DNA of 64,000 nt from CAVYOE01 sp963770155 (GTDB lineage Bacteria; Actinomycetota; Thermoleophilia; Solirubrobacterales; 70-9): assembly GCA_963770155.1 (NCBI GenBank), contig CAVYOE010000001.1:1240001-1304000 (forward strand). The letters are read 5' to 3'. Below, piece after piece: positions 39,622 to 48,154 of this stretch. Both the position numbers and the translations under genes were made by a program. The first letter of the stretch is position 1. Each line of letters opens with the position of its first letter. Under the pieces are notes generated by a model. That model was not told the origin of the DNA, made no database searches, and saw only the letters and a list, made by a program, of their open reading frames with translations.

Positions 39622-41801
39622 TGACGAGGCGACCGCGCTACTGCCTCGCCTCCCTAACGGGAACGATGCTCGCGGCGGCCGCTCTTGCCTCCCCCGCCTC
39701 CGGCGCCGTCGACGATGTGGTCCGCGCCAGCGTGTCCAGCACCGGGCAGCAGCTGAGTGCCCCACGCTTCAGCCAGTTCCCCTCGGTCTCGGAGAACGGT
39801 TGCCGGATCGCCTTCCAGGCCTCGATCGACACCGTGAACGCGGCCAACAACCTGACTGCGGACGATCCGACGTTGGTCCCCAACGTCGACCCGATCCAGA
39901 TCTACCTTCGCGACCAGTGCGCGATGCCCCCCACGACGACGCTGGTCAGCCGTAACGGACTGAGTGGCGCGATGCAGAGCCGGGGCGCCCCGGGGAGCCC
40001 CGGAAACACTCCGCTCGAGCAGCCGGCGATCTCCGCCGACGGCAAGTGGGTCGCCTGGACAAGCAACGCGACCAACCTCGGCACAACTCCCGCGGCTGCC
40101 TGCGCCTCCATGTTCGATTGCACCTTCGTCTTCGCGCGCGAAATCCAAACCGGCGACACCCGCCTTGTCAGCGTGGACGAGACCGGCACCGCGTCGGTGA
40201 CTGCTGACTTTTTCTCCGGCACGGTCGACATCTCCGACGACGGCCGCTATGTGACCTGGGTCAGCCAGAAGGACGCGACGACGATCGACCCGGCGGCGAC
40301 CTCCGATCCGACCCGTCTACCCACCAATGGCGACCACGACGTGTTTCGCTGGGATCGCGACTCGCCGCTGCCGGGCAAGAACCAGCTCGTCAGCCACATC
40401 CCCGGCGCCTATACGACCGGCAACAACGTCTCGCGGCAGCCCTCCATCTCGGGTGGCGGCAGCCGCGTCGTCTGGGAATCGACGGCGACCAACCTCACCG
40501 CCGAGGACACCAATCCGAACCTGGATGTGCTCATGCGTGACATGAGCACCCCCGCGCCGCCGGCGACATCCACGCAGCTGATCTCCAAGGACAGCGCCGG
40601 CACCCCGGCGGACGGCGCCTCCCAGACCGGCCGCATCTCGGCCGACGGCAAGTCCGTCGTCTTCTCCTCCAACGCGCCTCTCTTCGGCGGCGGCTCCCAG
40701 GGGACCGCAGAATCGAGCCCCAAGGACGTAATGCTGATCCGCGATCTCGATGTCGATCCCCTGGATCCGATGCGGACGCCGAACACGACCGAAGTCGTCA
40801 ACCGGATCTCGGGCGAGGACGGCCAGCGCCAGCAGGCGGGAACGGTCGGATTCGGTGATCCATCGGAGGACGGCCGCTTCATCGCCTTCGACGCCAGGAA
40901 CACCGGCGCGACGCCGCTCGCCGAGGGCGCAAATGCCGGCGCCGGCGGTACCAACACCTACCTCCGCGACCGTCTCAACCAGACGACCTTCCTCGCCAGT
41001 CGCGCTTCGGGGGGCATCGGCCCGACCGCCCTCGATACGACCAGCCAGGACGCAAAGATCTCCGACGACGGCGACTTCGTCGCCTTCTCCTCCACCACTC
41101 CGCTCACTCCCGATGACACCAATGGGAATGTCCAGGACGTCTTCCGCCGCGAGTTCGGCGAGCCCGGCGAGGTCCAGACCGGGCAGACGGTCAACCTGCG
41201 GCTGCTCGCCGGATCCGCCTCGATCGCCGGCACGCCGTTCGAGCATTCGACCCAGGTGCCGGTCGGTACCTACATCGATGCCACCAACGGCCGCATCGAG
41301 CTGACCTCGGACAACGCGCTCAAGGACTCGATGAGGTTCTTCGGCGGCGACTTCATCGTCAACCAGCAGCTCACCGTGGACCCCGTAACCGACCTCAATC
41401 TGATGCCGGTCACCTGCCCGGCGCCGGCCGCTCCCGTCGTAAGGAAGAAGCGCAAGAAGAAGAAAAAGAAGAAGCGCAACCGGGCAGCGATCGAACGTCG
41501 CGCCACCAGCTCACTCTTCGGCAGCGGCAAAGGCCGCTTCCGGACCCGCGGCTATCGCGGCGCCGCCACGGTCCGGGGCACCGACTGGAACGTCCAGGAC
41601 ACCTGTGCCGGCACGCTGATCACCCTCAACCACACCGACGATCCGCTCGGGCTCGAGATCGACGACTTCGGCGTCGCCGGCCCGACCGACGCCGTACTCC
41701 ACGGCGACGGCCAGACCTATCTCGCGGCCGCGCCGCCACAGGCCGCTCCGTCCGCACCGGTCAAGAAAAAGCGCAAGAAGCGGAAGAAGAAAAAGAAGTA
41801 G
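39621..41801 (+). CDS. Exported TolB/PD40-like propeller protein with split FecR-like module (copy 3)
   Basis: About 726 residues. Signal peptide ends PASGAVDD. Several PD40/WD40-like units follow, recognised by SENGCRIAFQAS, SADGKWVAWTSNATNL, SDDGRYVTWVS, SGGGSRVVWESTATNL, SADGKSVVFSSNAP, SEDGRFIAFDARNT and SDDGDFVAFSSTTPL, each preceded by a strand such as VSRNG or ISKDS. The FecR-like module has VPVGTYIDATNGRIELT, FFGGDFIVNQQ, a KKRKKKKKKKRNR linker, LFGSGKGRFRTRGYRGAA, TVRGTDWNVQDTC and LEIDDF. The end is a Lys-rich tail. Co-transcribed with the SBBP gene; paralog of the inverted gene at 46072-48086. Confidence 0.85.
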   Translation: MTRRPRYCLASLTGTMLAAAALASPASGAVDDVVRASVSSTGQQLSAPRFSQFPSVSENGCRIAFQASIDTVNAANNLTADDPTLVPNVDPIQIYLRDQCAMPPTTTLVSRNGLSGAMQSRGAPGSPGNTPLEQPAISADGKWVAWTSNATNLGTTPAAACASMFDCTFVFAREIQTGDTRLVSVDETGTASVTADFFSGTVDISDDGRYVTWVSQKDATTIDPAATSDPTRLPTNGDHDVFRWDRDSPLPGKNQLVSHIPGAYTTGNNVSRQPSISGGGSRVVWESTATNLTAEDTNPNLDVLMRDMSTPAPPATSTQLISKDSAGTPADGASQTGRISADGKSVVFSSNAPLFGGGSQGTAESSPKDVMLIRDLDVDPLDPMRTPNTTEVVNRISGEDGQRQQAGTVGFGDPSEDGRFIAFDARNTGATPLAEGANAGAGGTNTYLRDRLNQTTFLASRASGGIGPTALDTTSQDAKISDDGDFVAFSSTTPLTPDDTNGNVQDVFRREFGEPGEVQTGQTVNLRLLAGSASIAGTPFEHSTQVPVGTYIDATNGRIELTSDNALKDSMRFFGGDFIVNQQLTVDPVTDLNLMPVTCPAPAAPVVRKKRKKKKKKKRNRAAIERRATSSLFGSGKGRFRTRGYRGAATVRGTDWNVQDTCAGTLITLNHTDDPLGLEIDDFGVAGPTDAVLHGDGQTYLAAAPPQAAPSAPVKKKRKKRKKKKK

Positions 41802-41824
41802 CGACCCGGCCTAGGACCCAGGCC

Positions 41825-42343
41825 CTAGGATCGCGACGGTTCCCGAGCCGGCAGCTTCCACTCCGGCCGCACGTAATGGCAGGTGTAGCCGTTCGGGATC
41901 CGCTGCAGGTAGTCCTGGTGCTCGGGCTCGGCCTCCCAGAAGTCGCCGGCCTCGCTGAGGGCGGTGACGACCTTGCCGGGCCATACGCCTGAGGCGTCGA
42001 CGTCCGCGATCGTCTGCTCGGCGACCTGCTTCTGCTCCTCGCTCGTGTAGAAGATCTCGGAGCGGTAGCTCTCCCCCCTGTCGTTGCCCTGGCGGTTCAT
42101 GGTGGTCGGGTCGTGGAGCTGGAAGAAGAACTCGAGCAGGTCGCGGTAGGAGAGCCGCTCGGGGTCGAAGACGATCTCGACCGCCTCGGCGTGGGACCCA
42201 TGATTTGGATAGGTCGCGTTCGGGACGTCTCCGCCCGTGTAGCCGACCCGGGTGGAGATGACGCCGTCCATGTCGCGCAGCAGCTCCTGCACTCCCCAGA
42301 AGCAGCCACCGGCGAGGATCGCCTTCTCGGTCTTTTCGGACAT
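41825..42343 (-). CDS. msrA: Peptide methionine sulfoxide reductase A
   Basis: 172 residues from the ATG at 42343, which has AAGGAGAGG at a good spacing (an upstream ATG at 42364 is less likely). The catalytic motif is AILAGGCFWGVQELL (Cys near residue 14), followed by VGYTGGDVPNATYPNHGSHAEAVEIVFDP, LLEFFFQLHDPTTMNRQGNDRGESYRS and HQDYLQRIPNGYTCHY. It reduces methionine-S-sulfoxide in oxidised proteins, in the cytoplasm. A resolving Cys is present in YTCHYVRPEW. Confidence 0.95.
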   Translation of the reverse strand: MSEKTEKAILAGGCFWGVQELLRDMDGVISTRVGYTGGDVPNATYPNHGSHAEAVEIVFDPERLSYRDLLEFFFQLHDPTTMNRQGNDRGESYRSEIFYTSEEQKQVAEQTIADVDASGVWPGKVVTALSEAGDFWEAEPEHQDYLQRIPNGYTCHYVRPEWKLPAREPSRS

Positions 42344-42433
42344 CGCCTCTCCTTGATCGTTCATGTCGCTCACACGATAGAGCCCCGGCAGTCTCGGCCC
42401 TGAAGCCGCCCCAACCGGGCAGGCACGCTGCCA

Positions 42434-42439
42434 TAGAGT
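42434..42439 (+). promoter_or_regulatory. -10 element for SDR gene
   Basis: TAGAGT, 7 nt before ATG 42447, no Shine-Dalgarno sequence. Confidence 0.4.
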
Positions 42440-42446
42440 CGTCCCA

Positions 42447-43265
42447 ATGCCCGGCCGGCTCCAGGACAAGATCGCGATCGTCACCGGCGCCGGACAGCAG
42501 GCCGGTCAGAACATCGGCAACGGCCGGGCCACGGCGATCGCGTTTGCGCGAGAGGGTGCGCGCTTGCTGCTCCTCGATCTCGATCAGGATTCGGCTCAGG
42601 CCACCGCGGACGAGATCGTCAAGGAAGGAAGCGAGGCCGAGGTAGTCGTCTGCGACGTCAGCAGCGAAGACGACTGCCGCCGCTCCCTCGAAACCTGCCG
42701 GGAGAAATTCGGCGGGCTCGACATCCTCCAGAACAACGTCGGGATCGCGGCAGGCGACGCCTGGCCGGAATGGATCGAGCCGGAGAACTGGGAGCGGATC
42801 CTGCGGGTCAACGCCGGCGGTGCGATGCTGATGGCCAAGCACGCCGTTCCGCTGATGCGCGAGAGCGGCGGCGGCGCGATCACCAACGTGTCCTCAATCG
42901 CATCGGTCGTCGCCGGCACCACCGGGGTCAACAACTCTCCGATCGCCTACAAGATGTCGAAGGCCGCGCTCAACGCCCTCACTCATTCGCTGGCCCTCAA
43001 CTATGCCGGGGACGGGATCCGCGCCAACGCCATCCTGCCCGGCCTGATCGACACGCCGATGGGTGTCGACTCGGTCGCCGAGATGCTCGGCTTCGAGCGC
43101 GACGCCTACGCGGCGATGCGGGACGAGGGCATTCCGCTGCGGGGCGGGATGGGCAGCGCCTGGGACGTCGCCAACGCCTCGGTCTTCCTCGCCTCGGAGG
43201 AGGCGAAGTTCATCACCGGGGTGATGCTGCCGGTCGACGGTGGCCAATCGGCGCGCATCGGCTAA
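42447..43265 (+). CDS. Short-chain dehydrogenase/reductase
   Basis: 272 residues, classical SDR: IAIVTGAGQQAGQNIGNGRATA (glycine-rich loop with an unusual insertion relative to TGxxxGIG), LLLLDLDQ (acidic residue, favouring NAD), NNVGIA, SSIASV with the catalytic Ser, YKMSK, and LPGLIDTPMG. The C-terminal GVMLPVDGGQSARIG is typical. Oxidises or reduces an unknown alcohol or ketone. It is divergent from msrA. Confidence 0.92.
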   Translation: MPGRLQDKIAIVTGAGQQAGQNIGNGRATAIAFAREGARLLLLDLDQDSAQATADEIVKEGSEAEVVVCDVSSEDDCRRSLETCREKFGGLDILQNNVGIAAGDAWPEWIEPENWERILRVNAGGAMLMAKHAVPLMRESGGGAITNVSSIASVVAGTTGVNNSPIAYKMSKAALNALTHSLALNYAGDGIRANAILPGLIDTPMGVDSVAEMLGFERDAYAAMRDEGIPLRGGMGSAWDVANASVFLASEEAKFITGVMLPVDGGQSARIG

Positions 43266-43275
43266 GCGGGACCTC

Positions 43276-43542
43276 TCAGGCGTTCCCTTCCTTGAGAGTC
43301 ACGATCGTGTCGGGATGAACTCCGTCGTGCTTCATCGCCTCGGCCGCCTCATCGCTCTGAAGCAGCTTCTCCCAGGTGTCCATGTCGGGCGTGTCGATGA
43401 TCAGCCCGACCCGCTTCGATCCCTCGGGATCCGTGAACGGGCGGTGCTTGATTCCCACCGCTCCCATGACCTCCTCACGCTTCGGTGAAGCAAGCCAGTG
43501 GTCGACGTCGTCGACTTCGTGAAAGACAAACAAGGTCTCCAT
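43276..43542 (-). CDS. Small alpha/beta-barrel-like protein of unknown function
   Basis: 88 residues starting METLFVFHEVDDVDHWLASPKR, with AAGGAGGAGGG immediately upstream of the ATG at 43542. The strand-helix pattern (LFVFHEVDDVDHWL ... VGLIIDTPDMDTWEKLLQSDEAAEAMKHDGV) looks like a dimeric ferredoxin-like/ABM-type small protein. It resembles in style, though not clearly in sequence, the protein at 57905-58192. Substrate unknown. Confidence 0.75.
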   Translation of the reverse strand: METLFVFHEVDDVDHWLASPKREEVMGAVGIKHRPFTDPEGSKRVGLIIDTPDMDTWEKLLQSDEAAEAMKHDGVHPDTIVTLKEGNA

Positions 43543-43625
43543 GCCCTCCTCCTTCCCGCAGCCGAAGCTGCGTGGCTGGTTGAGCGCGGACCGTATTCGA
43601 TTCGCCGCTGCCGGCGGTGAAGCCC

Positions 43626-44105
43626 CTAGCCGTCGGGCTGGAGGTACCTGGGGAAGCCCCTGCACTTCTTCTTGTACTGGAGCAGTCTGCCGGTCTGCTT
43701 CTTCTTGACGCAGGGCCTGGTGGGGACGCCCGAGAAGCTTCCGGTGGAGAACTTGGGGTCGAAGTAATCGGTGTAGATGGTCCCGCTGGTGAAGCCGGGC
43801 ATGAACGGCGTGAAGCGGACCGAGACCGTGCAGGTCGGCGCCGCCGCGGTCAGGACTTGCGGGCAGTTGCTGGTCGATTGCCAGCTGTCGAGGCTGCCCT
43901 TGGTGATGACGACGTTGATGTCGATGACCTCCTGCTGCAGGCTGGCCTCCTTCGTCACCGTGAACGTCTTGGGCGCACTTCTGGTCACCCGCGGCTGCTT
44001 GCCGAAGTCAATGAACGGCGGGTTGAAGGTGGCGGCGCTCGCCGAACTCACGACGACCGCCGACAGCACTACCGAAAGACAGCTCGAAATCAATGCCCGG
44101 CGCAA
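43626..44105 (-). CDS. Exported ASH/choice-of-anchor-D-like protein with basic tail
   Basis: 159 residues. TTG start at 44105 is supported by GGAGGAGG at 5 nt. Signal peptide MRRALISSCLSVVLSAVVVSSASA. One immunoglobulin-like ASH domain: FIDFGKQPRVTRSAPKTFTVTKEAS, then CPQVLTAAAPTCTVSVRFTPFMPGFTSGTIYTD. The C-terminus RPCVKKKQTGRLLQYKKKCRGF has two Cys in a basic context, a short form of the tail seen on larger exported proteins here. Probably extracellular; role unknown. Confidence 0.75.
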   Translation of the reverse strand: MRRALISSCLSVVLSAVVVSSASAATFNPPFIDFGKQPRVTRSAPKTFTVTKEASLQQEVIDINVVITKGSLDSWQSTSNCPQVLTAAAPTCTVSVRFTPFMPGFTSGTIYTDYFDPKFSTGSFSGVPTRPCVKKKQTGRLLQYKKKCRGFPRYLQPDG

Positions 44106-44133
44106 GAGGCCTCCTCCATGGGGAGGGACGAGT

Positions 44134-44889
44134 CTACGTGGGCGGCTCGGGAAGGATGCGGTCGACGAGCTCGAGCGAGGGGCGGCCCTCGAAAGTCGGG
44201 TGGACGTCCGGGCGGTAGAGGATCAGCGCCAGGCTGGGCGCGACCATGAAGTCCGCCGCGTTCAGCTCCTCCCCACCGAGGACGCCGTCCTCGATCCAGG
44301 CATCGACCTGATCGAGCATCCGGGGCAGCTTCTCCAGGATCTCGCGATCGGCACGCGGGCCGGCGGCAAAGACGCCGCCGAGAATCCTCGGGATGAGCAG
44401 GCGCCGCGCCCACTCGCGCCGATAGAGCAGGTACCCGAGGCGGCCGTCTCCAGATGTGCGCGCCATTCCCTCCGGATCACGGATCACGGCCGGGCCCAGG
44501 ATGCGCCGCGCCTCCATCTGCAGCGTCTCGTTTGCCCATCGCTCCGCCTCCTCGACCGCCGCCCGCTTCTCGGGATCGGCCGGAAAGAGGGACGGCTGTG
44601 GATGCCGCTCGTCCAGAAAGCGCGCGATTCCGTGGTTGGTGGAGATCCGTTCGCCATCGGCGGCCAGGGCGGGGACGGTGCCGAGTCGGTCGCCGAAGCG
44701 CAGCCCGAACGTCCGCCGGCCACCGGCCTCGCGGGTTTGGCCGGCCGCGTCAAAGCCGAGCAGCCGGACCACCACCGGATGGGACAGCGTCACGATGTTG
44801 ACCCGCCTGTGGGGCACCCGCTTGTGCTCGAGCATCAGCATCCCCGCGCGGCACGCGTGCGAGCCGGGAATGACGTAGAGCTTGTACAT
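44134..44889 (-). CDS. Glutathione S-transferase-like protein
   Basis: About 251 residues from the ATG at 44889. N-terminal thioredoxin-like domain MYKLYVIPGSHACRAGMLMLEHK (a Cys rather than Ser/Tyr at the thiol-activating position), LGTVPALAADGERISTNHGIARFLDERHP, then an all-helical C-terminal domain ending in a typical NAADFMVAPSLALI helix. Actinobacteria mostly use mycothiol, so the true thiol substrate is uncertain. It lies 29 bp downstream of the cupredoxin gene on the same strand. Confidence 0.82.
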   Translation of the reverse strand: MYKLYVIPGSHACRAGMLMLEHKRVPHRRVNIVTLSHPVVVRLLGFDAAGQTREAGGRRTFGLRFGDRLGTVPALAADGERISTNHGIARFLDERHPQPSLFPADPEKRAAVEEAERWANETLQMEARRILGPAVIRDPEGMARTSGDGRLGYLLYRREWARRLLIPRILGGVFAAGPRADREILEKLPRMLDQVDAWIEDGVLGGEELNAADFMVAPSLALILYRPDVHPTFEGRPSLELVDRILPEPPT

Positions 44890-44918
44890 CGCTTCAGCCG
44901 GTCCGCCCCAGCGCCCGA

Positions 44919-45290
44919 CTACTTGGTGACGACGACCTTCCCCTTCATGCCCGGGTGGAAGGTGCAGACGTAGGCGAAGGTGCCGCGGGTCGCGAAGCGC
45001 TTCTTGTAGATCGCGCCGGTGACGAGCGTCTTCGAGGCGAATCCGGGGCCCTTGACGTTGTGGGCAGCGTTGCCGGCGTTCTTCCAACGCACCACCTGCC
45101 CCTTGGAGATCGTGATCTTGGCCGGCAGGAAGCGGTTGTCAAGCGCCTTCACTTTTGCCACTACGCCTTGCGCCCGTGCGTCATCAGTCGCGCCGCCGAT
45201 CGCGATGATCATCAGCGTGGCCAGCGCCGTGGCCAAAGCCAGTGCCGCCGTCAGGCGCGAACGGGGCGAGACGGTCGCCGTCGAATCCAT
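44919..45290 (-). CDS. Exported cupredoxin (plastocyanin-like copper protein)
   Basis: 123 residues. A signal anchor (LTAALALATALATLMIIAIGG) precedes one cupredoxin domain. Type 1 copper ligands are all visible: His in GNAAHNVKG, then Cys, His and Met in YVCTFHPGMKGKVVV. Likely an electron carrier or copper-binding protein outside the membrane. TAGGGT lies 8 nt before the ATG, fitting a leaderless promoter. Confidence 0.9.
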   Translation of the reverse strand: MDSTATVSPRSRLTAALALATALATLMIIAIGGATDDARAQGVVAKVKALDNRFLPAKITISKGQVVRWKNAGNAAHNVKGPGFASKTLVTGAIYKKRFATRGTFAYVCTFHPGMKGKVVVTK

Positions 45291-45298
45291 CGTCGGGA

Positions 45299-45304
45299 AC
45301 CCTA
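45299..45304 (-). promoter_or_regulatory. -10 element for cupredoxin gene
   Basis: TAGGGT on the minus strand, 8 nt before ATG 45290. Confidence 0.35.
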
Positions 45305-45401
45305 CCCGGGATGGACGGATTCAGTCAAGAAGCGGGGCGCTGCTTCCCCTTCCTTTCCTCTCTTGACGCAGCGCTTCTTCCCTCGGGCGTGGGTGAAGCC
45401 C

Positions 45402-46013
45402 TCAAGCGCGAGGGCCCTCGAGGTGAAGGGCCTCCGGCACCCCAGCGGCTTCGAGGGCTTTGTCCCGCTCGGTGAAATCCTCCTGCCGAATCACCAACCC
45501 GCGCCGCAAGGTCAAGACCTGAAACACGGGTTGATCAATCGGGATCCCGCTGGAGGTGCCATGGCCCGTGTTCCGCCCTTTGGTGAGCAGCCGGTCGCCG
45601 TAGTCAATGACTTCCTCGACTTCGAGCCTGAGATCACTCATTGCCTCGATCCCTGCCCCCCAGACCCGGAGATAGCCCTCATGGCCGCGATGTACCCCGA
45701 GCAGATCGGGGGGAAGGAAGCCGCCAATGGGGCTCTCATTCAAGTGCAACTCGATCTCAGGATCCAAACCCAGGAAGAGAGCTTCGAAGTCCCTCCGATT
45801 CACCGCCTCACACCCCCGGCGAATGAAGCGCGAGAGGAAGGTCCGGCGCAGTCGCGAGCGCGGCGATAGCCGCGACCAAGCGGCAGCAAGCACGCGGACG
45901 AGCCCCGGGAAGCGGACGAAGATCCGCTCATCGAGCGCCCGCCGCCTGGTCTCACTGCGAATGGCGAGCGCCGTTCGCACGCCCTCAACGACCTCCACTT
46001 TCTCCTCCGACAT
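45402..46013 (-). CDS. SnoaL/NTF2-like protein
   Basis: 203 residues. After about 65 Arg-rich residues, an NTF2-like domain is recognisable: FIRRGCEAVNRRDFEALFLGLDPEIELHLNE, then VHRGHEGYLRVWGAGIEAMSDLRLEVEEVIDYGDRLL and FQVLTLRRGLVIRQEDFTERDKALEAAGV. This is the usual stand-alone SnoaL-like fold in actinobacteria; the ligand is unknown. ATG 46013; a GATACT hexamer is 9 nt upstream. Confidence 0.78.
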   Translation of the reverse strand: MSEEKVEVVEGVRTALAIRSETRRRALDERIFVRFPGLVRVLAAAWSRLSPRSRLRRTFLSRFIRRGCEAVNRRDFEALFLGLDPEIELHLNESPIGGFLPPDLLGVHRGHEGYLRVWGAGIEAMSDLRLEVEEVIDYGDRLLTKGRNTGHGTSSGIPIDQPVFQVLTLRRGLVIRQEDFTERDKALEAAGVPEALHLEGPRA

Positions 46014-46071
46014 CGCCAGCGCAGTATCGCGCCCATCGTGTCAAGCGAAAAAGGCCGCTCCCCTCGGACTC

Positions 46072-48086
46072 CTACTTCTTGCCCTTCTTGCCCTTCTTGC
46101 CCTTGCGCGGCTTGGCGGTGTAGCTGCCCGAGCTCAGGATCTTGTTGGACTTCCCCTTCTTGTTGAAGTCGTCGATGGCGAGGATGCCCTTGGTGACGGT
46201 GAACCTCGTCGCCTTGTTACAGAGATCGTCGGTGCGCCAGATCGTCCCGCGCACGGTGGCCGAGCCTCGGTAGCCGCTGGTCCGGTAGTGGCCCTTGCCG
46301 CTAGCCCACAGTCCGCGGCCGGCCTTCGCCGCCGTGGTCGCAAGGCTCTTCTTGCCCTTCTTTCCCTTCCCCTTTTTTTCTTCTTCTTGCACTTGAGCGG
46401 ACCGCTCAGCTTGGCGCCAAAGACCGGATCCGCGCCCGTCTGCTGGGTCCGGAACATCCCTTCGAAGAACTTCATCGACTCCTTCAATCCGGTGAAGTCC
46501 GAGGTCAGCTCGACCCTCCCCTGCCTTGCGTCGACTTGGGTGCCGATCGGGAACTGGCTCGAATGCTCGAGCGGAACGGGGGCGCCGCCTGGGGGCGTAA
46601 CCAGCACAGTTCCCTTCAGTGGCCGCAGGTTGAGGGTCGCCGCCGTCGTCGGTGCCGGTGGCTCGAAGATCTCGCGCCGGAAGATGTCGTAGATGCCCGG
46701 AGCGTTGTTGTCGGCGGGGCTGAGGTTGGACGTCGCCGACTCGAAGGCGATGAAGCGTCCGTTGGCGGAAATGTCCCCGTCGTGTGACTGACCGTCCCCC
46801 TCTGCGCCCACGGCCCCGGTTGCCCGGCTGATCACGAAGGTGGTCTTGTTCAGCCGGTCGCGGACAAAGACGTTTTGGAAGCCGAGCGCTCCCTCGGCAA
46901 GCAGCGGATCCTCGGCGCTGAACACGACCAGACGTCCGTCGCCGGAGACCCGCTGGTCGTAGCCGGAGCCGGTGGCCTGGGGCGCGCCGAGGTCGCCTTC
47001 GGTTCCCGACTGGCGGTTGATCAGCTCGGTGGTCCCCGCGTTCATGTCGCGGGCGAAGACGTCGTATTCAGGACCGCCGCCGTCGAAGTTGGTCGCGCCG
47101 GAGAAGAAGACGACCACCGAGCCATCGGTCGAGGCGCCGCTGTAGAAGAAGTTCGACGAGTCGTTTCCGATCACACCGTTTGCACCCGGGCCGCGGCTGA
47201 CCAGGGTCGTCGTGTTTGGGCCGACTACGCGCTGAAACACATCGGCATTGAAATTCAGATCCTCGCCGAGATTGTCTGAGTAGCTCTCGAAGGTGACCTT
47301 GCTTCCGTCGTTCGAAATCGCGGGAGCGTCGGAGAACGCGTTGCCCGCCGAGTTGGACCCGCTCGGGGCACTGATCAGTACGTTCGCGTTCACCGTCGCG
47401 CCCATGTTCCGGCGAAAAACGTCACATTCGGTGACGTTCGGGTCGCCGGTGGCTCCAGCGACGGTAACTGCGCTCGTGGCACTGCTGTAGGCGACGTGGC
47501 CTCCGTTGTAGGAGATCGCCGGGAGGTCGCCTTGCGTCGCGCTGTTGCCGACGGTGCAGAAGCCGCCAGCACCGATGCCGTTGCCGTTGATGGTGACGAG
47601 CCTGGTCGTGTTGGCGCCCAGGTCGCGCAGGTAGAGATCGGGCATCCCGTTGTTTTCCGGTGAGATCGGGTCGAGGTTCGGGGCGGTTGTCGCGAAGGCG
47701 ACCTTGGTCCCGTCGCCCGAAATTGCCGGCAGTCCGGACTCGTATGGGTCTGGCACCTCTACTTCGGTGTCGCTGACGCTCGCCCTGAAGGTGTTGCCGG
47801 CGCAAACGTCGCGGACGAAGACATCGGCCCCGGAGTTGGTGTCGCCCGGAGGCGTCGGTGCCAGGTTGTCCGCGTAAGACTGGAAGGCGATCCGGCAGCC
47901 ATCGTCGGAGATTGACGGGTATTGACTCACGCCGTTGGATGCTCCGGACTGGCCGGTGCTGGCGAGCACCGTGTCGTCCACCGCCGCGGAAGCCACATGC
48001 GGCGCGGAGCCGACAAGTGCACCCGCGACGACCGCGGTCAGCCCCGCGCGAATAAACCGTCCCTTGTGCCTCCCTGCAAAAACCAC
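46072..48086 (-). pseudogene. Exported TolB/PD40-like protein with split FecR-like module (copy 4), frameshifted
   Basis: From GTG 48086 the frame gives a signal peptide (ending HVASAAVDD), a PD40-type propeller (ISDDGCRIAFQSYADNL, ISGDGTKVAFATTAPNL, ISNDGSKVTFESYSDNL, VSGDGRLVVFSAEDPL, SANGRFIAFESATSNL) and the first half of the FecR-like module (FPIGTQVDARQGRVELTSD, FFEGMFRTQQ). It then enters a Lys linker. At an A7 run (minus strand, about 46373-46379) the frame is lost. The -1 frame continues with KGKGKKGKKS, LWASGKGHYRTSGYRGSA, TVRGTIWRTDDLC, ILAIDDF and a KGKKGKKGKK tail. One added A, or -1 slippage, restores it. Paralog of the gene at 39621-41801. GTG start is tentative. Confidence 0.8.
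46373..46379 (-). other. A7 homopolymer at frameshift site
   Basis: On the coding strand AAGAAG precedes A7 and GGGG follows, within the Lys linker. It is a plausible place for ribosomal or polymerase slippage, or for a base-calling deletion. Confidence 0.6.
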
Positions 48087-48154
48087 GACACCAACAGTAG
48101 CGCGCTTCGGCCGGCGTCGAGGAGGCTCCCACCCGGGAAGGAAAAGGGCTTGCC

